DNA of 64,000 nucleotides from Pseudoalteromonas gelatinilytica (GTDB taxonomy: Bacteria; Pseudomonadota; Gammaproteobacteria; Enterobacterales; Alteromonadaceae): assembly GCF_001641615.1 (NCBI RefSeq), contig NZ_LRRU01000022.1, positions 372,001-436,000 of the forward strand, in the 5' to 3' direction. Every line of letters begins with the position of its first letter. Within the stretch, counting starts at the first letter, position 1. Shown here in pieces: positions 1-9,123 of this stretch. The translations under genes and the position numbers were made by a program. A model generated the notes under the pieces. That model was not told the origin of the DNA and did no database searches. It saw only the letters and a program-made list of their open reading frames with translations.

Positions 1-2967
1 AGTGGCAAGGCCACGGTAAATTTCTGATCCTACCCCCGGCATTAGCATCAGTGGCAGCATGCCAAATAAGCTGGTTAAGGTACTTAAGTAAACGGGTCTT
101 GCACGCAGCAGCACAGCTTGGCGAACGGCGTCTTCTCGACTGAGCCCAGCGGCCATTGCGACACGGGTTTGGTCAACCAATAAAATGGCATTATTTACCA
201 CCAGACCCAGCAAGATAATAAAGCCAATCATGGTCAGTAAGTCGAGCGATTGGAAGGTAAATAAGTTAAGTACGAATAGGGCCAGTACACCGCCTGCAAT
301 TGCCAATGGCATGACCAGTAAAACTAACGCGCTGTCTTTGGCTGACTTAAACAATGCGGTCATTAGCAAGAATAAAATAAACAGAGCCAAAATAAAGTTG
401 ATTGTCATTTCTTGCATGGCCGAATTCATCTTTTGTGCGTTACCCGCCAAAATCGCGCCAGAGCTGTCAGGCAAGCTTGCACGAACTTTTGGCATAACTT
501 GCTCTGAGAGAATAGTTTGCGCTTGTTGCAAGCTCATGTCTGCTGGTGGCGTGACAACAATACTCACGGTACGGCGGCCATTAACACGTCTAAGCTGGGT
601 TGGCCCCACGGTGCGCTCAATATTGGCAAGTTCGCCTAAGGTTTGAATACCTGATTGTGGGGTCACAATGGGCAGTGCTTTAAGCTCCTCTGGAGTTTGC
701 CACGGTATGCCACGCAAAATCACGTTCATGCGTTCGTTGCCATCAAAGTATTCATTAACAAATAACCCACCTGTGTAGGCTTGCACTGCCTGAGATACAT
801 CACGACGAGTTAGCCCTGCTTGGGTTATACGACGGTCATTGGGTGTGAGCCTAAGTTCTGGCTCTGCCATATCGAGTCGTGGTTGTGGCCTTGCAGTGGC
901 ATTCGGCATTGCGTCGGTGACTGCTTGAAGCGCCACATTAGCACCGGCTATTAGTTCGTCCATATTCGGACCAGTTAAATCGATATTGATATTACGACCA
1001 TCACCGCCATTAGCAACTTGGATCATCGACCCTCTAAAGAAGAATACTTGGGTGTCGGGTAAATCAATGAAGATTTCTTCTCGGGCTACCTTCATTAATT
1101 CTTCAACACGTTGCGGATCGGCAGAATAAATAAAGCCGCCAGCATTCGAACCAAAAGCATAAAAGTTAAAATCTTTTATCCCCGGCTCTTTTTCACCTGT
1201 GTAATAAGGCATTAAGCGCTTTTTAATACGCATCAGCAGCTCTTCTTCCATAAACTGCACATTGCCGCCAGGCGGGGTATTTAAGTTAAAGAAAAAGCCA
1301 TCGGTTGGTGCGCGCGGCATAAAATCAGTTTTCGGGAGCATGGTCATGGTTGCGACGACTGAGCCACCCAATAACGACACTATCCACACTATTTGTTTAA
1401 CGCGGGTATTGGTAAGCGCCATGATGAAGTTAGTTAGCTTATGCCAATATTCACGATAAGGATCCGCTTTGAGTTCTTTGTCTGGCCAAAAATGGTTAGC
1501 CAACGGAATAAGTGTAATTGCGCAAATCATAGAGGCAATAACAGCAATAGATAAGGTGAGCGCCAAGTCAGAGAATAACTGCCCCTCAATACCTGCCATA
1601 AATAAAATTGGCAAGAAGATAGCAACGCTGGTGGTGGTTGAGGCAAATAAAGCGCCTGTTACTTGAGCTGCGCCTTTTAGCGCGGCTTTTTTACTATCAA
1701 AGCCTTCGCTTCTGAGCCTTGCGATGTTTTCTTGCACTATGATGGCGGCATCAAGTACTAAGCCAACAGCAAAGGCAAGGCCTGCCAGTGAAATAACATT
1801 TAAGCTACGGTCAAAAATATTCAATGTTAAAAGCGCGACTAACAAAGAGACAGGAATTGTCGCTGCAATGACAAACGTGGCCTTTAAGCCCCTAAAGAAC
1901 AGCCACAAGATTAAACACGACAGCAAAACACCTAGGCCTAAGTTACTTTTAACTAACGACAAGGCATTACGAATATGCACTGAGGCATCAAAACTTAATT
2001 CAATCGCTAAGCCATTCTCAGCCAGCGGCCCTTCGTTTAGTTCTTTAATAGCAAGGTTAATGTCGTCGAGTAAGGCAACGGTATTGGCTTCGTTAGCGCG
2101 CGAAATACGAATGTAATACGCGGGTTTACCATTTCGACCACTCATCCCTAAACGGTCAGAGAAAGTGCGCTCTACACTTGCGATATCGCCAAGATAAATG
2201 GGTCTATCGCCTGAATAACCAACGCGCATTTGTGCCATGCTCGATAAATCATATTGCCCAGTAAAGCGCACGGTATATTGACGACGGCCAACATTGGCAA
2301 GGCCACCAGAGGTATCGCGTGAGCTGGCTAATACGTTACTAATTTGGTCAAGGCTGACGCCAAGTGCAGCGGCTTTGTGAGGGTCAAAGGTAATACGTAA
2401 TTCTTTTGGTCGTTCACTGGCTAAGTCAACGCGGGCAACACCAGGGATACGTGCCAAACGGGGCTCAACAAATTCATCGATTTGTTTTTGGAACTGCGCC
2501 ATGTCTAAATCAAGGCTGTCGCTATTAAAATCTTTTGGAGTGACCAGTAACGTTGCTGCGGCTTCACCATTATTACCGCCAGCAAAAACCACAGGATCAA
2601 ATGCATCTAACGGCAGGGGCGGCGCTTGGTTAAGGCTTGTTAACACATCAAGCATGGCCTGTTGCATGTTTTGTCCAACAGCAAAAGTCAACGTGATAGA
2701 GCCATTGCCACGGTTAATGTAAGTATTAACCTCTAGCGCACCCGGGGTGTTTTTTACTGCGTTCTCAAGCGGCTCAATGATCACCGATTCAATCTCTTCA
2801 GGTGCAGCTTGTCGCCAGCCAGAGAAAATAGTGATCTGCGGTTGCTCAATATCTGGTGTGAGCTGAATTGGCAGCTTAAAAATACTCAACATGCCAAACA
2901 ACATAATCAACACCAAGATGACAATAACACTCGCAGGGTTTTTCAGCGAACTACGTGTCAGGTTCAT
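1..2967 (-). CDS. RND-family efflux transporter permease, 3' end beyond the window
   Basis: An open frame of 989 codons runs from an ATG at 2967 off the left edge. Family members are about 1020-1050 residues, so only a short C-terminus should be missing. It is an inner-membrane proton-driven pump. Visible features are a first membrane helix at about residues 10-28, two large periplasmic loops (PN/PC type) and hydrophobic blocks after each. The TM4 proton-relay segment reads GLVLDAAII near residue 406, with one Asp where drug-efflux AcrB-type pumps have an Asp pair; a single Asp followed by Ala is also seen in metal pumps such as CusA. The substrate cannot be assigned. No membrane-fusion protein gene lies upstream, so any adaptor would be downstream outside the window or elsewhere. 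Confidence 0.9.
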   Translation of the reverse strand, partial: MNLTRSSLKNPASVIVILVLIMLFGMLSIFKLPIQLTPDIEQPQITIFSGWRQAAPEEIESVIIEPLENAVKNTPGALEVNTYINRGNGSITLTFAVGQNMQQAMLDVLTSLNQAPPLPLDAFDPVVFAGGNNGEAAATLLVTPKDFNSDSLDLDMAQFQKQIDEFVEPRLARIPGVARVDLASERPKELRITFDPHKAAALGVSLDQISNVLASSRDTSGGLANVGRRQYTVRFTGQYDLSSMAQMRVGYSGDRPIYLGDIASVERTFSDRLGMSGRNGKPAYYIRISRANEANTVALLDDINLAIKELNEGPLAENGLAIELSFDASVHIRNALSLVKSNLGLGVLLSCLILWLFFRGLKATFVIAATIPVSLLVALLTLNIFDRSLNVISLAGLAFAVGLVLDAAIIVQENIARLRSEGFDSKKAALKGAAQVTGALFASTTTSVAIFLPILFMAGIEGQLFSDLALTLSIAVIASMICAITLIPLANHFWPDKELKADPYREYWHKLTNFIMALTNTRVKQIVWIVSLLGGSVVATMTMLPKTDFMPRAPTDGFFFNLNTPPGGNVQFMEEELLMRIKKRLMPYYTGEKEPGIKDFNFYAFGSNAGGFIYSADPQRVEELMKVAREEIFIDLPDTQVFFFRGSMIQVANGGDGRNINIDLTGPNMDELIAGANVALQAVTDAMPNATARPQPRLDMAEPELRLTPNDRRITQAGLTRRDVSQAVQAYTGGLFVNEYFDGNERMNVILRGIPWQTPEELKALPIVTPQSGIQTLGELANIERTVGPTQLRRVNGRRTVSIVVTPPADMSLQQAQTILSEQVMPKVRASLPDSSGAILAGNAQKMNSAMQEMTINFILALFILFLLMTALFKSAKDSALVLLVMPLAIAGGVLALFVLNLFTFQSLDLLTMIGFIILLGLVVNNAILLVDQTRVAMAAGLSREDAVRQAVLLRARPVYLSTLTSLFGMLPLMLMPGVGSEIYRGLAT

Positions 2968-3159
2968 TGTGTGTGTTCCAAAATCAATTTGTCTGCATTG
3001 TAGTGCGATGTAAAAAAAGTGCCAGTGAGGTAAATGAAATGTATGTCAGAAGTAACGCTGAATAGCCGTAATTAAGCGATAAAATGTGTATTTGAAATAA
3101 GATGTAACAATTTAGCCGAGGAGCTTTAAGTTTTAAGCCCTAAGTAATAGAGTCTGAAA

Positions 3160-3564
3160 CTAGTGAGTCGTATTTTTTCGGCGAAGGGAAGCAACATTTT
3201 GCTCAAACACACGCTTTACTTCTGCACTGTAGTGATTGTGGTCGTTAATGGTGATAAACGGATTCGTGAAACTAACATCACAGAAAGCTGTATAACACTG
3301 GATTTTAACTGCAACTCGATCGGGTGTTGCAAGGCCATCTAAGGTCGTTTGCAATGCTTCAAAAACATAATCTTTATTAACGTGCGATGTTAAAGCAACT
3401 TCAAGCTCTTTGACCTCAGTGCGATGTGAATTTGTGTCGGTGACAAAAAAATCGTATAGGTAGCTACGTGATGCAAACAGTATGATTGCAACAAGATAGA
3501 ATAGTCCTGTGTAATAAAATAATTCCGTGTGGGTAAAACTCCGAAAAGACTTGAACATTTTCAC
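3160..3564 (-). CDS. Small single-pass membrane protein of unknown function
   Basis: 134 residues. Residues about 15-35 are strongly hydrophobic and probably form one N-terminal membrane anchor, followed by a soluble domain of about 95 residues. The soluble part contains two Cys residues (IQCYTAFCDV) six positions apart that could form a disulfide if it faces the periplasm. I do not recognise a family. It lies between the RND permease gene (same strand, about 190 bp downstream) and the dapD terminator, and looks monocistronic. The start at 3564 is the first Met; a second Met two codons in (MKM) would change little. Confidence 0.6.
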   Translation of the reverse strand: MKMFKSFRSFTHTELFYYTGLFYLVAIILFASRSYLYDFFVTDTNSHRTEVKELEVALTSHVNKDYVFEALQTTLDGLATPDRVAVKIQCYTAFCDVSFTNPFITINDHNHYSAEVKRVFEQNVASLRRKNTTH

Positions 3565-3649
3565 TATTATTTTTTGTTTGTTTTTTATACTAAAACATAT
3601 TTGTGAGTATATCTCAACAAACTAGCTAAAAATCATTGCATTACAGATA

Positions 3650-3684
3650 ATAAAAAAGCGCGAAACTAGTTAGCATCGCGCTTC
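3650..3684 (-). terminator. Rho-independent terminator of the map-glnD-dapD unit
   Basis: Read on the minus strand, an 8-bp stem AAGCGCGA/TCGCGCTT with a 12-nt loop is followed by TTTTTATT. It lies downstream of dapD, beyond the heptamer array at 3701-3749, so the array should be part of the transcript's 3' untranslated region. Confidence 0.75.
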
Positions 3685-3700
3685 TTATCTCAAACTTAAG

Positions 3701-3749
3701 CTGACGGCTGACGGCTGACGGCTGACGGCTGACGGCTGACGGCTGACGG
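3701..3749. repeat. Perfect 7-bp tandem array, 7 copies of CTGACGG
   Basis: Seven uninterrupted copies of CTGACGG (CCGTCAG on the minus strand) lie 17 nt after the dapD stop codon and before its terminator. The unit is not a multiple of three and sits outside any gene. Two more 7-bp arrays with unrelated units occur at 42007-42076 and 61468-61544 in equivalent positions. Confidence 0.95.
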
Positions 3750-3766
3750 CTTAAAGCTCCGCTTTA

Positions 3767-4594
3767 TTATTCATCAATCGAGCGAAGTAGGGCATTAATA
3801 CCTACTTTTTCGCGAGTTTGTTGATCAACTTTTTTCACGATGATGGCAGCGTATAGGCTGTGCGAACCATCTTTTGACGGTAGAGAACCAGGAACAACAA
3901 CCGCACCTGCTGGCACTCGACCGTAATGAGTTTCGCCAGTTTCACGATCATAGATACGTGTGCTTTGGCTGATGTAAACACCCATTGAAATAACCGCACC
4001 TTCTTCGACCACAACGCCCTCAACAATTTCAGAGCGTGCGCCGATAAAACAGTTATCTTCGATAATAGTTGGGTTTGCTTGCAGTGGCTCAAGTACACCA
4101 CCAATGCCCACACCGCCCGACAAGTGAACGTTTTTACCTATTTGTGCACACGAGCCAACCGTTGCCCATGTATCAACCATCGTACCTTCATCAACGTAGG
4201 CGCCAATGTTGACATAAGATGGCATTAGCACCACGTTTTTACCTACGAAGCTGCCTTTACGTGCCACAGCATTTGGCACAACACGCATCCCGCCTTGTTG
4301 GAATTGCTCTGGTGTATAGTCGCTAAACTTAAGGGGTACTTTGTCGTAAAACTGATTAACACCATCGCTCATTGGTTGGTTATCACGAATACGGAAAGAC
4401 AGTAGCACCGCTTTTTTCAACCATTGATGTACAACCCACTCACCACTGATTTTTTCAGCAACACGCGCAGCACCGCTATCAAGTAATTCAAGCGCGTCGA
4501 TAATTGCTTGTTTAACTTCACTTGATACTGTGCTTGGGCTGATGCTATCGCGGTTGTCCCAGGCGTTTTCGATCATGGTTTTTAAATCTGACAT
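3767..4594 (-). CDS. dapD: 2,3,4,5-tetrahydropyridine-2,6-dicarboxylate N-succinyltransferase
   Basis: 275 residues, the usual DapD length. The cytoplasmic trimer transfers succinyl from succinyl-CoA to tetrahydrodipicolinate in the lysine/diaminopimelate pathway, supplying peptidoglycan and lysine. The N-terminal about 100 residues are helical. The middle shows hexapeptide repeats of a left-handed beta helix (GKNVVLMPSYVNIGAYV, then GVGIGGVLEP and CFIGARSEIVEG), as in the family. It is last in map-glnD-dapD, with only 9 bp between the glnD stop and the dapD start region (4594 to 4604). This order is common in gammaproteobacteria. Start ATG at 4594 is preceded by AGAGGATC on the coding strand. 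Confidence 0.97.
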   Translation of the reverse strand: MSDLKTMIENAWDNRDSISPSTVSSEVKQAIIDALELLDSGAARVAEKISGEWVVHQWLKKAVLLSFRIRDNQPMSDGVNQFYDKVPLKFSDYTPEQFQQGGMRVVPNAVARKGSFVGKNVVLMPSYVNIGAYVDEGTMVDTWATVGSCAQIGKNVHLSGGVGIGGVLEPLQANPTIIEDNCFIGARSEIVEGVVVEEGAVISMGVYISQSTRIYDRETGETHYGRVPAGAVVVPGSLPSKDGSHSLYAAIIVKKVDQQTREKVGINALLRSIDE

Positions 4595-4603
4595 AAGATC
4601 CTC

Positions 4604-7222
4604 TTATTCGGTTTCTGCGTTGAGTTTTTTACGCAATGCTTGATGAATTTTAGCCTGTTCTTCGTCTGTTAATGCTTGGTATTCGTTATTTGATACCACG
4701 AAGAAATCTTCTGCACGCTCACCAACAGTGGTGATCCGCGCGGCATGAATATGTAATAAGTGTGCTTGAAATACTTCCGCAATTTTCGTTAATAGACCCG
4801 GAATATCCACCGCTTGAATTTCAATTAAGCTGCGATCTTTACGCGCATGCGGTCTAAGCACAATTTTTGGTTTGATATTAAAATCTTTGAAGCGCTGTGA
4901 GCGGTTCTTTTTGATGCGAATTTTCTTTTTCGGATCGCTAATCGCCTGTTCTAAAGCGCGTTTAATACCTTGCGCTCGGTTACTTGCAATTGGGTCACCA
5001 TTAACCTCTAAAATAACAAAGCTAAACAGCACGTAGCCATCTTTAGTGGTTAACACTTGTGCATGTTGAATTTGCGCTTTTTTCGAACCAATAACGCTCA
5101 CAAGACGGGAGAATAAACTTCCCGAGTAAGGGCTGTAGGCAAACACTTGCGTACCACCGTGCATTGCGGTGTCAGACACGGTCACACTTGGTAGGCTTAA
5201 ATCTTCACAATTTAATAAGTGTTCTGTGTGCCACGAAATTTGTTGTTCGCTAAAAGCGGTAAAGTAATTGGCTTTAAAGCGGCTCCAAATTAAGTCGATC
5301 TGATCTTCGTTACAGCCGTGATTCAATAAGCGTTGTTTAGCTTGCTGCTTTTTATCTCGAATTTGGTCACGTTGGTCCATTGGATTTTCAAGCCCTAAGC
5401 GCAGTGCTCGCTGGGTATGTAAATACAGCTCACGGAGTAGGGTGTTTTTCCAATCGTTCCACAGATTATCGTTGGTCGCGCGAATATCGGCCAACGTTAA
5501 GCAGTATAAGTAATCGAGCTGACGCTCATTTTTTACTTTGCTTGCAAAGTCTTTAATCACATCAGGGTCATTAATATCTTTACGCTGCGCCGTGACCGAC
5601 ATAAGTAAGTGATTAGCTACTAACCAAGAGATGAGCTTACCGTCTGATGATGGGAAGCGGTGCAATTTAGCAAACGCAATCGCATCAACTGAACCTAGCT
5701 CTGAGTGATCGCCGCCGCGCCCTTTGGCGATATCATGAAATATACCGGCTAAATAAAGTAACTCAGGTTTATCCATGCGGGTGACGATTTCACTACAAAG
5801 TGGAAACTCGCTCACTTTTGACTTATCAAAATACTTATAAATATTGTTAATAAGCTTATGGGTGTGCTCATCCACGGTATAGGCATGAAATAAATCAAAC
5901 TGCATTTGCCCGAAGATGTTTCGCCACTGTGGTAAGTAGGCGGCAATAATGCCGTGCTTGTGCATTAGCGTAAATGCACGGCCCATACCGTTAGGGTGTT
6001 TTATTAAGCGTAAAAATGCTTCGCGACAGGCGGCGTAATCTTGTAAATCACCCAGTAAACGACGACGCACTTGGCGCATTGTACGTATGGTACTTGGGTA
6101 AATATGGGTGATCTCAGGGTTATCAGCAATATGCTCGAACAACACAAATAGCTGATCCCGACGAAAGAACACCGACGGATTTTTTACACGAATTTGATGG
6201 CCAATGCGCTCAAAGTTACGATCAAGTTCAATGACAGGTAGCTCACCGGCACCCGGTAAAATGCTTTGCTCGAAATATGACAGCAGCATTTGGTTAAGCT
6301 CACGTACGCGACTCATGATCCTGAATAAGCGTTTCATCATGCGCTCAACCGAAGCTTTACCATCACTACCAAAGCCGAGAATTTCTGCAGCGTGAGGTTG
6401 GTGATCGAACAGCAAACGGTTTTCAGAGCGCCCCGCAGCTAGGTGCAGTGCAAAACGAATATTCCAGAGGTTTTCTAAACACTCTAGTAGTTCTTGATAT
6501 TCTTCATGGGTGAGGTAGCCGTGATTGATCAGCTCTTGTAATGTTTCGGCTCTAAAGTGCTTTTTAGCAACCCAAATAATGGTTTGTAAATCTCGCAGGC
6601 CACCTGGGTTCTCTTTGATATTTGGCTCAAGGTTATAAGCCGTACCATGGCATTTTCTATGGCGTAGATTTTGTTCTTGTACTTTCGCCAAAAAGAATTC
6701 GTCTGAGCGCCAAATTGGCGAATCAATTAAATGATTTTTTAATTTTTCGAATTCGATGTGATTACCGAAAATTAATCGACTCTCAAGTAAACTGGTAGCA
6801 AATGTCACATCTTCGCGTTTTTGTTCTAATGCTTGTTCTATGGTGCGAACGCTGTGACCAATTTCTAAATTAAGATCCCAAAGCATGGTGACGAACTGGC
6901 CAATTTTCTCACACACAGCTTCGCTTGGCTGTTCACTCACCAGTAGCATAAAGTCGATATCGGAGTAGGGATGCAGTTCACCACGACCATAGCCGCCCAC
7001 AGCAATTAGAGCTAAGTCACTTTCGTGAGAAAGGTCGTAATCGTGAAACAATTTAATTAATAGGCGGTCGATAAACTCAGCGCGGGCATTAATTAAGTTG
7101 CTAACGGGTTGTTTTGAGAATTCGTTCTGTAGCCATTTATAAAAATAACTAGAACAGTCGCGATAATCGCTAAGTTGCTCAGCTTGGCTGAGCAACTTTT
7201 TTACTTTATTGGGTAATGCCAC
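4604..7222 (-). CDS. glnD: Bifunctional uridylyltransferase/uridylyl-removing enzyme (PII sensor)
   Basis: 872 residues, near the 890-residue E. coli enzyme. GlnD senses glutamine and uridylylates or deuridylylates PII proteins, setting glutamine synthetase activity and NtrC signalling. Domains in order: nucleotidyltransferase with GGYGRGELHPYSDID at about residues 76-90 (catalytic Gly pair and Asp residues); PII-uridylyltransferase helical region with NPGGLRDLQTI; HD phosphohydrolase domain with HDIAKGRGGDH near residue 494; and two C-terminal ACT domains at about 685-760 and 795-865 for glutamine binding. All key motifs are intact. It sits 12 bp downstream of map and directly upstream of dapD. 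Confidence 0.97.
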   Translation of the reverse strand: MALPNKVKKLLSQAEQLSDYRDCSSYFYKWLQNEFSKQPVSNLINARAEFIDRLLIKLFHDYDLSHESDLALIAVGGYGRGELHPYSDIDFMLLVSEQPSEAVCEKIGQFVTMLWDLNLEIGHSVRTIEQALEQKREDVTFATSLLESRLIFGNHIEFEKLKNHLIDSPIWRSDEFFLAKVQEQNLRHRKCHGTAYNLEPNIKENPGGLRDLQTIIWVAKKHFRAETLQELINHGYLTHEEYQELLECLENLWNIRFALHLAAGRSENRLLFDHQPHAAEILGFGSDGKASVERMMKRLFRIMSRVRELNQMLLSYFEQSILPGAGELPVIELDRNFERIGHQIRVKNPSVFFRRDQLFVLFEHIADNPEITHIYPSTIRTMRQVRRRLLGDLQDYAACREAFLRLIKHPNGMGRAFTLMHKHGIIAAYLPQWRNIFGQMQFDLFHAYTVDEHTHKLINNIYKYFDKSKVSEFPLCSEIVTRMDKPELLYLAGIFHDIAKGRGGDHSELGSVDAIAFAKLHRFPSSDGKLISWLVANHLLMSVTAQRKDINDPDVIKDFASKVKNERQLDYLYCLTLADIRATNDNLWNDWKNTLLRELYLHTQRALRLGLENPMDQRDQIRDKKQQAKQRLLNHGCNEDQIDLIWSRFKANYFTAFSEQQISWHTEHLLNCEDLSLPSVTVSDTAMHGGTQVFAYSPYSGSLFSRLVSVIGSKKAQIQHAQVLTTKDGYVLFSFVILEVNGDPIASNRAQGIKRALEQAISDPKKKIRIKKNRSQRFKDFNIKPKIVLRPHARKDRSLIEIQAVDIPGLLTKIAEVFQAHLLHIHAARITTVGERAEDFFVVSNNEYQALTDEEQAKIHQALRKKLNAETE

Positions 7223-7234
7223 AGGGGCTGGCTC

Positions 7235-8020
7235 CTAGTGTTCGATGATCCTGTCGATAGTATCATCTGATCGGAGCGTTAAAATTTCAACACCATTTTC
7301 AGTCACTAACAGGGTGTGTTCCCACTGCGCAGACAATGAACGGTCTTTTGTTACAACTGTCCAATTATCTTTAAGTAACTTACATTGACGTTTACCAGCA
7401 TTAACCATTGGCTCGATTGTTAAGCACATACCCGCTTTTAACACTTCGCCAGTTCCAGCTTTACCATAGTGCATTACTTGTGGTTCTTCGTGGAACTCAG
7501 CACCAATACCGTGACCACAGTATTCGCGTACGATTGAATAGTTAAAGCTTTCTGCGTATTTTTGAATTGCAGCGCCAATATCACCTAGGCGAACGCCTGG
7601 TTTTACCATTTTAATTGCAAGGTAAAGGCTTTCTTGTGTGATATCAGCAAGGCGTTTGCCTTGGATATTAGGTGTGCCCACATGGAACATTTTAGATGTG
7701 TCGCCGTGATAGCCATCTTTGATCACCGTAATATCAATATTTACGCTGTCACCTTCTTTAAGTGGTTTGTCGTTAGGAATACCGTGACAGATAACATGGT
7801 TCACTGAGGTGCAGATTGATTTTGGGAAACCGTGATAATTAAGCGGTGCTGGAATAGCATCTTGAACATTAACGATATAATCGTGACAAATTGTATTTAG
7901 TTCATCTGTGGTTACACCTGGCACCACATGCGGTTCTATCATTTCAAGTACCTCGGCGGCTAAGCGCCCGGCAACACGCATTTTTTCGATTTCTTCAGGG
8001 GTCTTGATCACAGCACTCAT
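7235..8020 (-). CDS. map: Methionine aminopeptidase, type I
   Basis: 261 residues, matching type Ia enzymes (E. coli 264). It removes the initiator Met from nascent proteins when the second residue is small. The pita-bread metal ligands are visible: Asp in NIDITVIKDG, Asp in GYHGDTSKMF, His in GHGIGAEFHEEP, Glu in TIEPM and Glu in WEHTLLV. There is no N-terminal extension. It is divergent from rpsB, as in many gammaproteobacteria, and begins the map-glnD-dapD unit. Start ATG at 8020 is preceded by GGAGCCTCA. Confidence 0.97.
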   Translation of the reverse strand: MSAVIKTPEEIEKMRVAGRLAAEVLEMIEPHVVPGVTTDELNTICHDYIVNVQDAIPAPLNYHGFPKSICTSVNHVICHGIPNDKPLKEGDSVNIDITVIKDGYHGDTSKMFHVGTPNIQGKRLADITQESLYLAIKMVKPGVRLGDIGAAIQKYAESFNYSIVREYCGHGIGAEFHEEPQVMHYGKAGTGEVLKAGMCLTIEPMVNAGKRQCKLLKDNWTVVTKDRSLSAQWEHTLLVTENGVEILTLRSDDTIDRIIEH

Positions 8021-8078
8021 TGAGGCTCCAAAGTTGTTTTTCAGGTCAGTTTTCAGTGCACAAATTTTGCACTAGACG

Positions 8079-8107
8079 TTGAGTTTTCAATTTTAATATG
8101 GTATAAA
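8079..8107 (+). promoter_or_regulatory. Sigma-70 promoter of rpsB-tsf
   Basis: TTGAGT (8079-8084) and TATAAA (8102-8107) are separated by exactly 17 bp and followed by a GC-rich discriminator GCGCGCC. That discriminator is typical of ribosomal and stringently controlled promoters. Transcription would start near 8114, giving a leader of about 180 nt before the rpsB ATG. Confidence 0.75.
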
Positions 8108-8204
8108 GCGCGCCGTCTTTTTACAAATAAATTCTTAACTGATTTTTTGTATTTAAGGCAAACACAATTTTATTTTAACACACACACGTATCGTCACATA
8201 CACT

Positions 8205-8291
8205 TGGGTGCACTTAAGTTACAAATTAACTACGGTGTTGGTGCTATGGGATATGTGGAGGCCTAACCCTAAATTATAGAGGATTATACAA
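8205..8291 (+). promoter_or_regulatory. S2-responsive rpsB mRNA leader (translational autoregulation)
   Basis: The 3' part of the leader carries ACTACGGTGTTGGTGCTATG, then GGGATATGTGGAGGC, CTAACCC and an AGAGGA ribosome-binding site before the ATG. I recognise this as the conserved gammaproteobacterial rpsB leader, through which ribosomal protein S2 represses rpsB-tsf in E. coli. Binding here is inferred from that resemblance; no folding was computed. Confidence 0.65.
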
Positions 8292-9020
8292 ATGGCAAAC
8301 GTTTCAATGCGCGATATGCTTCAAGCTGGTGTTCACTTTGGTCACCAAGCACGTTACTGGAACCCTAAGATGAAGCCTTTCATCTTCGGCGCTCGTAACC
8401 GTGTTCATATCATCAACCTAGAGCAAACTGTACCAATGTTCAACGAAGCACTTAAGTTCTTATCGAACGCAGCTTCTAACAAAGGTAAAGTACTTTTCGT
8501 TGGTACTAAGCGCGCAGCAAGCGAAGCAGTTAAAGAAGCAGCTCTTCAAAGCGAGCAGTTCTACGTAAACCACCGTTGGTTAGGTGGTATGTTGACTAAC
8601 TGGAAAACAGTTCGTCAATCAATCAAGCGTCTTAAAGACCTTGAAGCGCAAAGCCAAGACGGTACTTTCGAGAAATTAACTAAGAAAGAAGCGTTAATGC
8701 TTACTCGTGAAATGGAAAAGCTTGAAAAGAGCCTTGGTGGTATCAAAGATATGGGCGGTCTTCCAGACGCGCTTTTCGTTATCGATGCAGACCACGAGCA
8801 CATCGCTATCCGTGAAGCTAACAACCTAGGTATTCCTGTTGTTGCTATCGTTGATACAAACTCTAACCCAGACGGTGTTGATTACATCGTTCCTGGTAAC
8901 GACGATGCGATCCGTGCTATCCAACTTTACACAGGCGCTGTATCAGCTGCGATCACTGAAGGTCGTGAGAACAACATCGTTGCTCAAGCTGAGAAAGACG
9001 ACTTCGTAGAAGCTGAGTAA
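8292..9020 (+). CDS. rpsB: 30S ribosomal protein S2
   Basis: 242 residues, as in the family (E. coli 241). It is a small-subunit protein needed for S1 docking and late 30S assembly. The N-terminus MANVSMRDMLQAGVHFGHQ is the classic S2 signature, and the second S2 pattern PDALFVIDADHEHIAIREA is present near residues 155-175. An AGAGGATT ribosome-binding site precedes the ATG. It is co-transcribed with tsf, with a hairpin between them at 9032-9070 that could tune the relative output. Confidence 0.99.
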   Translation: MANVSMRDMLQAGVHFGHQARYWNPKMKPFIFGARNRVHIINLEQTVPMFNEALKFLSNAASNKGKVLFVGTKRAASEAVKEAALQSEQFYVNHRWLGGMLTNWKTVRQSIKRLKDLEAQSQDGTFEKLTKKEALMLTREMEKLEKSLGGIKDMGGLPDALFVIDADHEHIAIREANNLGIPVVAIVDTNSNPDGVDYIVPGNDDAIRAIQLYTGAVSAAITEGRENNIVAQAEKDDFVEAE

Positions 9021-9031
9021 TTAGCTGTCAT

Positions 9032-9070
9032 CAAGTCTTCATCTATTTGAGGTGAAGACTTGTTATTCTT
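9032..9070 (+). terminator. Intercistronic hairpin, possible partial terminator between rpsB and tsf
   Basis: A 10-bp perfect stem CAAGTCTTCA/TGAAGACTTG with an 11-nt loop is followed by TTATTCTT. The U-tract is interrupted, so it is more likely an attenuator or RNA-stability hairpin than a full stop, since tsf is normally read from the rpsB promoter. Confidence 0.55.
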
Positions 9071-9123
9071 GTTAAGCGGCCTATACCGCTTCCCTATAAC
9101 AGAATTCAATTGAGGATATTCTA

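Noticed and set aside
185..3003. Several plus-strand open frames across the RND gene
   Set aside because: They are antisense to an intact RND permease with clear motifs, and none has a ribosome-binding site or family resemblance.
3701..3749. Possible CRISPR array at the tandem repeats (also 42007 and 61468)
   Set aside because: Units are 7 bp and contiguous, with no spacers and no cas genes nearby.
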